From Qipengyuania pelagi (GTDB lineage: Bacteria; Pseudomonadota; Alphaproteobacteria; Sphingomonadales; Sphingomonadaceae): DNA of 64,000 nt. The stretch is taken from positions 511,238 to 575,237 of the forward strand of contig NZ_WTYD01000002.1 in the NCBI RefSeq assembly GCF_009827295.1, in the 5' to 3' direction. This document shows positions 51,131-59,790 of this stretch, in pieces. Every line of letters begins with the position of its first letter. The first letter of the stretch is position 1. The notes beneath the pieces are model-generated. The model was given only the letters and a program-made list of their open reading frames with translations, was not told where the DNA came from and did no database searches. The position numbers were made by a program, and so were the translations under genes.

Positions 51131-52423
51131 ATGACCAGACTAACTAAACGCACCGTCGAGGCGCTCAAATCCAACCGAGAGCGCGACACCTTTCTTTGGG
51201 ACAGCGAACTGCGCGGTTTTGGCGTTCGCGTTAAACCCAGCGGCACCAAAACATTTATCATCCAATATCGAAACCAAGAGGCGAGGACCCGTCGCTGTGT
51301 TATAGGCCAATATGGTGTTCTGACTGTCGAGCAAGCCCGCGACCTCGCCCAAAAGAAGCTCGCCGCTGTGATCGACGGGGCCGACCCATCCGCCGAACGG
51401 CACTCGGTCCGTACGGGGCTGACAATCGCAGCAGTTTGCGATTGGTATCTTGCCGAGGCCGAAGCCGGTCGGCTGATCGGACGAAACCGCCGCCCCATCA
51501 AGGCGTCATCGGTCGCAGGTGATCGAAGCCGTATTGAACTCCACATTAAGCCGCTGATCGGCAATCGCGTGGTCAGCCAATTGAAATTGGCAGATATTGA
51601 ACGCTTGCAAGGTGATATTGCGGCTGGTCGAACCGCCCGAGCGAGGCGCACAAGCCGAGGTGGGCAAACGGCTGGCGGCTCAGGCGTTGCTGCCCGCGCC
51701 ATCAGCACGCTTCGCGCTCTACTCAATCACGCCCGCCGCCTCGGCATTATTGAGGTTAGTCCGGCAACAGGCGTGCGCATCATGGCCTCGCAGAAGGTGA
51801 AGCGATATCTGAGCGCTGGCGAAATCCGTCACCTTGGCAAGGTGATGACGCAGATGGAACGCGAGGGCGAACACCCGGCCGGCCTCGCTGCGATCCGCGT
51901 CATGCTTCTCACCGGTTTTCGCCGCATGGAAGTGCTGGCAATGCGCAAGGCATGGGTTCAGCCCGACGACAATCTCGTCCGTTTTCCGGATACCAAGTCC
52001 GGTCCGCAGATCCGCGTGGCCGGAGACTCAGCAATGCACGTGCTGGAGGCTCAGGCTTTGTCCAGTCATTCGCCCTTCATCTTCCCGGCGGATTGGGGCG
52101 ATGGGCATTTCGTAGGCGTCGTTCGGGTGCTGGGCCGAGTCTGCGCGCGTGCAGGCCTGGACAAAGTGACACCGCACACCCTGCGCCACAGCTTTGCCAG
52201 CATGGCAGCGGCGCAAGGTTTCAGTGAACTGACCATCTCGGGCCTACTCGGTCACGCCCCGCGCGGCGTAACCCAGCGCTATGTGCACCTGGATACCGCG
52301 CTCATCATCGCGGCGGATCAAGTGGCGGCAGAGATTGCGCGACTATTGGACGGTGGCGAGTTGCGGAGCGTGCGGGAGATCAAGCAAGCGCGCACACTGG
52401 CAGCTTTGCGTGCAGTTGCATGA
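51131..52423 (+). CDS. DUF4102-type tyrosine integrase of the island
   Basis: 430-aa P4-like integrase. Seen: the N-terminal arm-binding domain (LTKRTVEALKSNRERDTFLWDSELRGFGVRVKPSGTKTFIIQYR in segments), then the catalytic residues: Arg in LTGFRRMEVLAMR, HTLRHSFASMAAAQG and LLGHAPRGVTQRYVHLD with the nucleophilic Tyr. The set is complete, so it is probably active. The start is ATG 51131. Its gene faces away from the tRNA fragment. The tRNA-Gly att site is of the type used by this family. Confidence 0.88.
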   Translation: MTRLTKRTVEALKSNRERDTFLWDSELRGFGVRVKPSGTKTFIIQYRNQEARTRRCVIGQYGVLTVEQARDLAQKKLAAVIDGADPSAERHSVRTGLTIAAVCDWYLAEAEAGRLIGRNRRPIKASSVAGDRSRIELHIKPLIGNRVVSQLKLADIERLQGDIAAGRTARARRTSRGGQTAGGSGVAARAISTLRALLNHARRLGIIEVSPATGVRIMASQKVKRYLSAGEIRHLGKVMTQMEREGEHPAGLAAIRVMLLTGFRRMEVLAMRKAWVQPDDNLVRFPDTKSGPQIRVAGDSAMHVLEAQALSSHSPFIFPADWGDGHFVGVVRVLGRVCARAGLDKVTPHTLRHSFASMAAAQGFSELTISGLLGHAPRGVTQRYVHLDTALIIAADQVAAEIARLLDGGELRSVREIKQARTLAALRAVA

Positions 52424-52526
52424 CGCCTACTTGGCTAAGATTGCCCAAAAGTCAGATTGAAAAACTGCGGTAGCTCGTGGATAGCGCTCCAAATCAAAGC
52501 CCGTCTCCAGAAATGGGGATGGGCCT

Positions 52527-52612
52527 TGTGGATAAGCCTGTGGTCTGTTCGGACTATCAGGAACCGGGATTCACGGACTATCAGGAACCCAAAGCTCGGA
52601 CTATCAGGAACC
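52527..52612 (+). other. Origin-like cluster: DnaA box and three iterons
   Basis: A perfect DnaA box (TGTGGATAA at 52527-52535) is followed by three identical 16-bp direct repeats CGGACTATCAGGAACC at 52550-52565, 52574-52589 and 52597-52612, spaced 24 and 23 bp. This is the layout of an iteron-type plasmid origin. A 7-bp hairpin (acaatcc/ggattgt) lies at 52672-52690. No replication-initiator gene is next to it or anywhere in the window, so it is either a relic of a plasmid or served by a gene beyond the right edge. Confidence 0.65.
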
Positions 52613-52806
52613 GAAACAGGCCTCAAACCCGCAGAAATGCTTGGCTCCAGCATCCCTTAACAATGCTAACGACAATCCTTCTCGGATTGTTGCTAACACT
52701 AGGCACAGCGGCGCGCGGCTCCTCAGCGCTTTGGGGTGCGCCGTCACTGCGCGCCTTATGCACTCGGCAGGTGCAAGCTTCGCGGCTGCTTGCTAGAGAT
52801 TAAACG

Positions 52807-53745
52807 ATGAAGACCGACCTCGATCATCTTCCCCCGCAAAAGCAGCGCGAGATCGAGCGCGTCGTGCAGCTTATCTTCGAAGAATTCGACGATGCCTTCG
52901 CGCTCGCTAAGCATGAGTGGAAGAAGGCCGGGCGGATACTTAAGGTCATTCTTTACGGCAGCTATGCTCGCGGGACCTGGGTCGACGAGCCTCACACGGC
53001 CAAGGGATACCGCTCCGACTTTGATCTTCTGATCATCGTCAACGACAAGCGACTCACTGACAGGGTGAAGTACTGGGCGAAGCTCGATGACCGGCTAATG
53101 CGCGAATATGGCGTTACCGGTACGCTCCAGACGCCGGTCAATTTTATCGTGCATACCCTGCAAGAGGTGAATAACGGGCTGGCACATGGGCGCTACTTCT
53201 TCATGGATGTGAAGGAGGACGGGGTTGCGCTCTACCAATCCGACGACACCGACCTGCATACGCCCAAGCCGAAGACGCTGGAACAGGCGCTGGCGATGGC
53301 TCAGGAGTATTTTGACGAGTGGATGCCGTCAGCCGAGCAGTTTCTCATCCAGGGGAACGAGGCCACGAAAAGAGGCTGGAACAAGAAAGCAGCGTTTGAA
53401 CTGCACCAAGCGGCTGAGCGCCTTTATCACTGCGTTCTGCTCGTTTGCACCTTCTATACGCCGCATAACCACAATCTTGCATTCCTGCGCACCCAGGCTG
53501 AACGGATCGACCCGCGTCTTACTTACGTCTGGCCGCGTGAAACGAAGCGTGATCGCGCACGCTTCGAGAAGCTCAAGGAAGCTTACGTGAAGGCGCGCTA
53601 CTCGAAGCACTACCGCATCAACAAGGAAGAACTCGATTGGCTCGGTGAGCAAGTCGAAGAGCTGGGTCGCGTCGTCCACGATGTATGCACAGAACGCCTC
53701 GAAAAGCTTCAAGCCGATGCCAAATCGTGCCCGGATAAGCAGTAG
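52807..53745 (+). CDS. Nucleotidyltransferase-HEPN fusion protein
   Basis: 312-aa protein that combines an N-terminal minimal nucleotidyltransferase (LYGSYARGTW, then SDFDLLIIV, the GSX10DXD-type catalytic residues, at about residues 50-80) with a C-terminal helical HEPN-like domain (residues about 160-300; RYSKHY could be an RNase-type Arg/His pair). MNT and HEPN are normally antitoxin and toxin in separate genes; here they are one chain. It begins at ATG 52807. Role in toxin-antitoxin or defence is plausible. It follows the iteron cluster within the island. Confidence 0.78.
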   Translation: MKTDLDHLPPQKQREIERVVQLIFEEFDDAFALAKHEWKKAGRILKVILYGSYARGTWVDEPHTAKGYRSDFDLLIIVNDKRLTDRVKYWAKLDDRLMREYGVTGTLQTPVNFIVHTLQEVNNGLAHGRYFFMDVKEDGVALYQSDDTDLHTPKPKTLEQALAMAQEYFDEWMPSAEQFLIQGNEATKRGWNKKAAFELHQAAERLYHCVLLVCTFYTPHNHNLAFLRTQAERIDPRLTYVWPRETKRDRARFEKLKEAYVKARYSKHYRINKEELDWLGEQVEELGRVVHDVCTERLEKLQADAKSCPDKQ

Positions 53746-54112
53746 ACGCCGATTTGATTGGCCGGCAGCTTATCGATCTGGCTTGCCGGAAGCAGACCTT
53801 CGGCTATCGACCCCATTTCGGTGGTAGCAGCGCATTCGACCTATCGCCAAAAGCGGTCGTTCATGAAGAACCGGTTGTCGTTGGTAACGCGCCTCAATCC
53901 CAGCCATTCTGGTACGAGATCTGAACGCCCAAAAACAGTTGATCGTATAGCGGCAGCTACGCGCTACACTCTCCGAGACACAACAAATCGTCGCGAAAAA
54001 TTCAGAATGTCAGCGGTCGACAAAAGGGCGGTCGCGAACCGCAGTCGAAAACGGCGCCGGGTTTAAGCCAGCGCCGTTCATCGTTCTCATTCAATGCGAA
54101 GTGGCCTGAGAA
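53746..54112. other. Intergenic region of the island
   Basis: A 367-bp gap. ORFs here lack ribosome sites and plausible protein composition, so I call no gene. It contains, at its right end, the terminator of the 82-aa secreted-protein gene; otherwise nothing recognisable. Confidence 0.4.
54050..54078 (-). terminator. Intrinsic terminator of the 82-aa gene
   Basis: An 8-bp stem (aacggcgc / gcgccgtt) whose minus-strand reading ends in TTTT, 35 bp downstream of the stop of the gene at 54113-54361. Orientation and position fit intrinsic termination of that short transcript. Confidence 0.65.
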
Positions 54113-54361
54113 TCAACCGTTGCATGAATACTCAAATTGCGCCGCGAAATAACCGGCGTTCTGGATTATGCGAATGACGTTGAAAGATGCCAGACCGCCA
54201 TTCGAAGCACAGATGTTTTGCGCACCTTGCTCGGCCGCAGCTATGGCCTGTCCCACTTCGGGTAGAAATGGCCCGATATCCGTTTGCTGAGCAACCGCGG
54301 CAGAAGAGCCAAATGCGATTGCAGCCGAGAGTGCCAGAACCTTCGTTTTAGTTTTGAACAT
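54113..54361 (-). CDS. 82-aa secreted protein under cobalamin riboswitch control
   Basis: Small protein with a clear Sec signal peptide (KTKVLALSAAIAFGSSAAVAQ, cleavage after VAQ or AVA) and a mature part of about 57 residues with two Cys (NICASNG and EYSCNG) that could form a disulfide. No recognised family. It lies 180 nt after a cobalamin riboswitch on the same strand and before an intrinsic terminator, so it forms its own riboswitch-controlled transcript. It may be a periplasmic or extracellular B12-related accessory protein; this is inference from regulation alone. Confidence 0.65.
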   Translation of the reverse strand: MFKTKTKVLALSAAIAFGSSAAVAQQTDIGPFLPEVGQAIAAAEQGAQNICASNGGLASFNVIRIIQNAGYFAAQFEYSCNG

Positions 54362-54540
54362 GGTATTTTCTCCGTGGGCTCTGAGCCCTTCACGCCGATA
54401 TAGTGGCTTGGATCTCCGGACCTCGGCCGAGCAGCCTGGTCAACGGACGCGATACGCCGACCGGGCGTGCTCGGAGCAATCCAAGCCGCTTATCGTCGCT
54501 CCGACGAAAATGATTCCGCGCCCGACCAATCCCATGAATC

Positions 54541-54732
54541 AGGCAAGAGCGACTCGCCCCGGTCGGTCTCCTGGCTCGCGGGTCATCACTTGAAATACAC
54601 CTTCCCGAACCAAACAATCAGTCCAGTGGTTGCGGAGTGACCCGCCAGTATTTCTCGCTCGCCGCTTACAGTTGCAGGGACAGCCGCAGATTTGACCTTG
54701 GAGGACCTCACTGTGTTCCCGTTAGCGGTGCG
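54541..54732 (-). promoter_or_regulatory. Cobalamin riboswitch 1
   Basis: Minus-strand cobalamin (B12) riboswitch. Conserved elements in order on the minus strand: ACGGGAACACAGTGAGGTCC, CGGCTGTCCCTGCAACTGTA (the B12 box region), a CCACTGG loop, and the terminal AGCCAGGAGACCGACC. It precedes the 82-aa secreted gene. It is a close paralogue of the riboswitch at 58448-58645, sharing the segments before and after the core, so one arose from the other by duplication. High cobalamin is expected to lower expression. Confidence 0.88.
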
Positions 54733-54847
54733 AACTTGAAGCTGAATGCGCGCAACTTTGCATGCAGCTGATTTTGAGTATCGGTACGCAGCTTTGAAAA
54801 CAAGGGCTGATGCGCTCGTTTCGCGTCGAATAGCGCGAAAAACATCG

Positions 54848-55777
54848 TCAAACCCCATCGATGGAGATCCAATCCCGTCCCATCTCCAATGCCTGTGTTG
54901 GCGTCGCCCCAACCAACTGCGCGATCAGTTCAGCCGACTCGACGAGTCGTGGGCCAGGACGATTGAAAAGATGGTGGCCATCAACGGCAAAGACCTTCCC
55001 TTTGCGAACCGCGGTAAGGTCTTTCCAACCGAAGTGGTCGACGAGCGACCCCAGATCGGCGAGCGTTTGTGGCAACAGATATCCGCAGGGCATCGCAACG
55101 ATCAGATCGGGATCGGCGGCAATCAAGTCGTCCCAATTCAGCCACGAGGAATGTTCTCCGGCTCGCGCGAACAATGGGTGACCGCCGGCCGCCTCGATTA
55201 GTTCGGGTACCCAGTTTCCTGCGGCCATCAGCGGATCGATCCATTCGATCGCGGCGACACGCGGGCGATCCATCCTCTCCGCGCTACTTCGGGATAGCCC
55301 TGACATCCGCTCCTTCAAGTCACCGACGACCGATGATGCACGCTCGGGAATTCCCGCCGCTTCGGCGACCTTAGCGAAATCGCTCCATACATCTTCCAAT
55401 GTATCGGGTGCCAGCGACAGCAGCGTCGGGGCGGTTCCGATCCAGTCGCCGAGTGCTTCTTCCAGATCGGCAGGGGTGACCGCGCAGACCGCGCATTGCG
55501 ATTGGGTCAAGATGAGGTCGGGCCGCAAGTCCCGCAGAAGCGCGGTATCGACTTCGTATACCGACAGTCCTTGCCTCACGATTTCCTGGATCCGGTCGTC
55601 GATCTGCCGCGACGTCAGTCCTTTCTCGAGTCTGGTCGACGTGACGACCGGCAATGCCTTTACGAAAAGCGGATAATCGCATTCGTGCGAGCGACCGACG
55701 AGGCTCTCTCCCAATCCGAGTGCGACGGCGATTTCGGTCGCGCTCGGCAGGAGGGACACGATGCGCGGCTGCGCCAT
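54848..55777 (-). CDS. BtuF-like cobalamin-binding protein without signal peptide
   Basis: 309-aa protein of the substrate-binding (TroA/BtuF) fold. Seen: PRIVSLLPSATEIAVALGLGESLVGRSHECDYP, DLRPDLILTQSQCAVCAVTP and ADPDLIVAMPCGYLLPQT. These match the cobalamin-binding family, but the protein starts without a signal peptide at ATG 55777 and the upstream frame adds none, so it is probably cytoplasmic. Its start lies 1 bp after the stop of the membrane-protein gene. Role in uptake or binding of B12 is inferred from family and operon. Confidence 0.78.
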   Translation of the reverse strand: MAQPRIVSLLPSATEIAVALGLGESLVGRSHECDYPLFVKALPVVTSTRLEKGLTSRQIDDRIQEIVRQGLSVYEVDTALLRDLRPDLILTQSQCAVCAVTPADLEEALGDWIGTAPTLLSLAPDTLEDVWSDFAKVAEAAGIPERASSVVGDLKERMSGLSRSSAERMDRPRVAAIEWIDPLMAAGNWVPELIEAAGGHPLFARAGEHSSWLNWDDLIAADPDLIVAMPCGYLLPQTLADLGSLVDHFGWKDLTAVRKGKVFAVDGHHLFNRPGPRLVESAELIAQLVGATPTQALEMGRDWISIDGV

Positions 55778-55778
55778 G

Positions 55779-56333
55779 TCAGGCGAACCGTATTCGCGGA
55801 GAAGGTCCGAATAGCGTGGGAGCGGCTCTGGCGAGGAGCCAGGACGCCAACAACAGTCCTGCGAACCATAATGCATCGTTCGCGAAGATCTGTCCCACGA
55901 TCGCCATCGTGAAAGTCTCTGTCCCGCCTACCACCAAAGCAAACCCGAATAGCGCAGCCTCGTAAACAGCGAAGCCGATCAGAAAGGCGCCAAATGTCCG
56001 AAGGGTGCTCAGCTCGTTTTGTTCTCCCATGATGATGGCACCGGCGAGCATGGCGAGAATAGATGCGATGCCCAGCGCACCGCCCCAGGCGAACGCATAT
56101 CCCGTGTGCGGGTAGCCGAGGACGGTGAACCCCAGCAACTGGTTGGTCGCCCAGATCGCGAGGATCGTCGTTAACGCGAGCGAGCGGCGCATGGTCGCGG
56201 CGGTCACGATCGTAACAGCCACGAACGGCATCATGCAGGCGGCAACCAGCGATCCGCCCACCGTCGCCAAGGCAAGTGTGACAGGCCATGCGAACCTCGC
56301 AATGTCGGACTTTGCTATCATTTCATCCGTCAT
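55779..56333 (-). CDS. Uncharacterised six-helix membrane protein in B12 operon
   Basis: 184-aa hydrophobic protein with about five or six membrane segments (starting WPVTLALATVGGSLVAACMM; then SLALTTILAIWATNQLLGF, FAWGGALGIASILAMLAGA, FGAFLIGFAVYEAALFGFAL, FANDALWFAGLLLASWLLA). It lies between btuB and the BtuF-like gene (gaps of 11 and 1 bp), so it shares riboswitch control. It does not look like BtuC and I cannot match it to BtuM or CbtA by motif. Best guess: an inner-membrane component of an unusual B12 uptake route. Confidence 0.65.
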   Translation of the reverse strand: MTDEMIAKSDIARFAWPVTLALATVGGSLVAACMMPFVAVTIVTAATMRRSLALTTILAIWATNQLLGFTVLGYPHTGYAFAWGGALGIASILAMLAGAIIMGEQNELSTLRTFGAFLIGFAVYEAALFGFALVVGGTETFTMAIVGQIFANDALWFAGLLLASWLLARAAPTLFGPSPRIRFA

Positions 56334-56344
56334 CGAAATTCTCC

Positions 56345-58276
56345 TTAGAAACGCGCGTGCGCGCCAATGGCGAACGAGCGTCCGGGCGTCGCGAAACTGA
56401 AGACATCCTCGTAATCGGCGGCCGTCAAATTCTCGACTCGGCCGAACAGCTCGACATTATCCATCACCCTCACGTCGGCGTTGACGTTCAGCAGAAAGTA
56501 GTCGTCCAGTTGCACGCGAACCGGCACGAACGAGGGATCGATGAAAGCGCTGTCGATCGTCTCTCCATTGTAGCGCGCAACGAGCGTGACCCCTCCGGCA
56601 TCCTTGGGAGCGCGCCAGTCGACAGCCAGGCTGGCGGTATGGGAGGGCCGCCGCACTTCGCGCGCGCCATCCTCGTGGGAACGCAGATAGGTGTAGGCTC
56701 CATTGACGCGCCAAGCTTCCGCGAAGCGCGCCTCGCCGAACACTTCGACGCCGTTTCTCTTGGATACGGTATCGCGATTGCCAGGGCTGGCGACGAAGTT
56801 CGGGGGCGGAAAAGAAGTGAAGATCTCTTCGTCCAGTTCGCTCTCGAAATAGGTGACCCCGATTGAAGCGCGCTCACCGAACAGCGACTGGTCGATCCCG
56901 ATCTCCCATCCGCTCGACTTCTCGGGCCTGAGGTCGGGATTGCCGATGAAACGGCCGTCCACGAACCCATATAGTTCGTAGAACGAGGGGTTCTTCACCC
57001 CCGATCCGACGGCCCCGCGCACTCGCGTAGCCGCAGCGATCCGATAGCTCGCCTGAAGCCTGTACGTGGTTGTATCGGCGAACTGGTCGTTCCAGTCCCT
57101 GCGGATGGATGCGGACGCGCTCGCTCGGTCTCCGAGATCGATCGCATACTGGCCGACGAGACCGACATTGTCGATCTGTCGGCGACCGGTGAATGCGAAG
57201 CCGGTCGGATCGGTGTTACGGAAGCGTTCGCGTTCGACATCGAGAGCCGCCGTGACCCGGTGGGTCAGACCGCCAGCCTCGATACGCAACGTCGTATCGT
57301 AGGACCCTTTCAACCTCTGGCCCTCGCTGCCATAGCTGCGTCCAGTCGAAGCGAAACCGTCGCGCCGGGTATCCGCGATCTGGGCCGAAAACGCTTGGGT
57401 CCAGCGATCGTCGAGCAAGTCTAGCTCGCCCCTGATGAGCACATAGATAGCCTCGTTCTCGAAGCGGTTGCCGGGGCTATCGACCTGGAATCCGAAGGTC
57501 GGACTTCCCGGATCGGAATCGCTGTCGTTGAATTCGGCATTGGTGCGCGCGTAGCGTAATACACCAGTGAGGCGTGCATTGGTTGATGGCGCGAACGTCG
57601 TCTTCAGCGAGACCGCACCACTGTCGTTCGCAAGATCGCGCGTGCCGTTCCGGGCGCCTGGCGTGCCATCGGTGGTATTGAGTGTGGCGGACAGCGCGTA
57701 GTCGAGATCGCCACTATATCCAGCGATCCGGGCAGCACCGTTCACCATGCCGAACGAACCGGCTTCGATCCGCGCGACCGCCCCGGGCGCATCGCGGCCG
57801 TCGAGAGTGATGTACTGGATGACGCCGCCGATCGCGTCCGACCCGTAGATCGCGCTCTGCTGTCCGCGCAGCACCTCGATCCGCGAAGCCTCGTCGGCGA
57901 TAAGCGTTCCGAAATCGAACTCGCCGGCGTAGGGATCCGACACCTCGATCCCGTCAACGAGGACGAGCGTATGGTTGGCTTCAGCACCGCGCAACCGAAG
58001 CTGTGTCTGACCGGGAACCCGTCCGACCGCGACCCCTGGGACGTCGCGGAGCACGTCGGACACCTCGCGGACTTGCCTCCGGTCGAGGATTTGCTCGTCG
58101 AGGACGGTGACCGATCCGCCGATCCGGTCGAGCGGCATGGGATCGGTGGCGCGGTTCCCGGTGACGACGATCGAGGTGTTGGATGTCTCTGGATCGGCAG
58201 CGGGATCGATGGTCTGAGCGAGCGATGGAGCCGGCAGAAGCACGGAAGACAGAAGCGACAGGTGAATGTATTTCAT
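56345..58276 (-). CDS. btuB: TonB-dependent vitamin B12 receptor, BtuB-like
   Basis: 643-aa outer membrane receptor that imports cobalamins. Signal peptide MKYIHLSLLSSVLLPAPSLAQ, TonB-box-like TSIVVTG, plug (VSDVLRDVPGVAVGRVPGQTQLRLRGAEANHTLVLVDGIEV, EVLRGQQSAIYGSDAIGGVI) and barrel with aromatic C-terminal Phe (GAHARF). Plug motifs fit BtuB (short, no extended N-terminus), and the upstream riboswitch supports B12 as substrate. ATG 58276 is preferred over the longer frame because it gives the signal peptide. First gene of a three-gene transcript with the membrane protein and the BtuF-like gene. Confidence 0.85.
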   Translation of the reverse strand: MKYIHLSLLSSVLLPAPSLAQTIDPAADPETSNTSIVVTGNRATDPMPLDRIGGSVTVLDEQILDRRQVREVSDVLRDVPGVAVGRVPGQTQLRLRGAEANHTLVLVDGIEVSDPYAGEFDFGTLIADEASRIEVLRGQQSAIYGSDAIGGVIQYITLDGRDAPGAVARIEAGSFGMVNGAARIAGYSGDLDYALSATLNTTDGTPGARNGTRDLANDSGAVSLKTTFAPSTNARLTGVLRYARTNAEFNDSDSDPGSPTFGFQVDSPGNRFENEAIYVLIRGELDLLDDRWTQAFSAQIADTRRDGFASTGRSYGSEGQRLKGSYDTTLRIEAGGLTHRVTAALDVERERFRNTDPTGFAFTGRRQIDNVGLVGQYAIDLGDRASASASIRRDWNDQFADTTTYRLQASYRIAAATRVRGAVGSGVKNPSFYELYGFVDGRFIGNPDLRPEKSSGWEIGIDQSLFGERASIGVTYFESELDEEIFTSFPPPNFVASPGNRDTVSKRNGVEVFGEARFAEAWRVNGAYTYLRSHEDGAREVRRPSHTASLAVDWRAPKDAGGVTLVARYNGETIDSAFIDPSFVPVRVQLDDYFLLNVNADVRVMDNVELFGRVENLTAADYEDVFSFATPGRSFAIGAHARF

Positions 58277-58447
58277 GAGAACGAATTTCCGGGGCGCCGG
58301 GCGACTTGGCCGGAGCGTCCGCACGAGTGCGGTCGACGAGACTGCTAGGGACGGACGCGTGCATCCCCCGGCAGTCCTGCCGATGCGGCTCCAACCGCTA
58401 CTCGTCGCCCGGACGAAATTCGTTTCGCGCCTGGCCAATCCCATGAG

Positions 58448-58645
58448 CCCGGCAAGAGCGACACGCGCCGGTCGGTCTCCTGGCTCACGGGTTGTCGCAC
58501 GAAACATACCTTCCCAGACGACAATTGCCGCCCAGTGGTTGTGGAGCCAACCCCACCCATGTTACGCGCTCGCCGCTTACAGTTGCAGGGACAGCCGCAG
58601 AATTGGCCTATCGAGACCTCACTGCGTTCCCGTTACCGGCACGCT
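58448..58645 (-). promoter_or_regulatory. Cobalamin riboswitch 2, upstream of btuB
   Basis: Minus-strand riboswitch with the elements ACGGGAACGCAGTGAGGTCT, CGGCTGTCCCTGCAACTGTA, CCACTGG and AGCCAGGAGACCGACC in the usual order. It ends about 172 nt before the btuB start, leaving room for an expression platform. Close in sequence to riboswitch 1. Confidence 0.9.
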
Positions 58646-59790
58646 TTATCGACATTTGATTCTGCCGACGCTCGTCTCATAGACTTTGGTCGAATGAGCG
58701 GCAAGCGCGCAGTTCCAGAGCAACGCAGCAAGACGATGGTCGCCGTTTTAGGGGGTAGGTGAACTTAATCCATCGTATCTGTTTAGGTCACCAACTGAAA
58801 TGCCCAGATGTTGATCCGTCGACCTTTGGATTGGCACCAGCTTTCGCTTTCGTCTGAGATCGATTCTCAACCCTTTCTTAAATATCGCGAATGGTGTCGG
58901 AAGCCGTACGGCAGCATTTTAGTTTCTAATGCGCAAGCCGGACAGATCGCATACGGTCCAACTTCGTCGCCGGTTCAATGTCCTCTATATTGAATGCGCG
59001 GCCTAAAAGCCGACCGTCGCACACCCACCCTAAACCACGACATTAAAGCGTCAACATTATTGACCCAGAAGCTGACACATAGGCCGTCCACGAGCGTGGC
59101 TGCAACCAATCGTCGAGTATCCCGTGTGCGCTCGTAATCCGAATATCTGGCGCTTGGTGTGCGATGATCGCGTCGTTGCGCTGCCTTGGCGTTGCATCAT
59201 TTAGCGACGCTCTTAGACACTGCCGCTACAGAAACTTTGCAGCTTGGTTGCTAATCAGAAGCACACTCGCAACGCTATCACTGCAGGTCGCTGGCAGCGC
59301 CGGATACAGTCGCGATGCACTCCGCTTGCAGGCGTAATCGGCGTGGGGTATTTGTCCGTAAGCGTCTGATTTGAAGAAAGAAAATGAGGGCGAGATAAAA
59401 GCGCCGCCGTCGGTCGGGGCGCAGGTGGTTGGTTTCGTTCAGTAATATGCGACGGCACCCATATTGCCCCTGCGGCGCTCATTTCAAAAAGTTCTTTGCT
59501 ATCAAACAGATTGGCGACGGCGCTTGGCGTTCTGCGCTGTTTTCGTTCGGTAACCCACTTTCGCCCGGACGTCCTTCGCCGTCCCGATGAGCATCGGTGC
59601 ATTTGACTGGAGTGCTTGCCCCCACGCCTCTGCGCTGCGGCGAAAGAACGACAGCTGCGGCGTAGGAACGTCATGTGGCGCAGGGTGCCCTAATCGATCG
59701 ATACTCAGTGCTGATGGCGGGCCGGCCTGTTCCCTCCATGCTTCCCAAGGTCGGTCCGTCATCACCCGAAAGATGAAAGGATCGACGGCT
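58646..59790. other. Low-GC intergenic stretch of the island
   Basis: About 1.1 kb with lower G+C than the rest. Several ORFs exist (for example minus-strand 59255-59674 and 59502-59861) but have irregular composition and no good ribosome sites, so I call none. It must contain the btuB promoter (left part) and that of the AlpA-like gene (right part). No repeats or RNA genes were recognised. Confidence 0.35.

Noticed and set aside
54390..54617. 75-aa minus-strand ORF within the leader after riboswitch 1
   Set aside because: It overlaps the riboswitch and its expression platform; the similarity to the upstream frame of btuB reflects duplicated leader RNA, not protein.
58808..58993. 61-aa ORF in the gap after btuB riboswitch
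   Set aside because: No ribosome site, no recognisable composition, and it lies in low-GC sequence where chance ORFs are expected.
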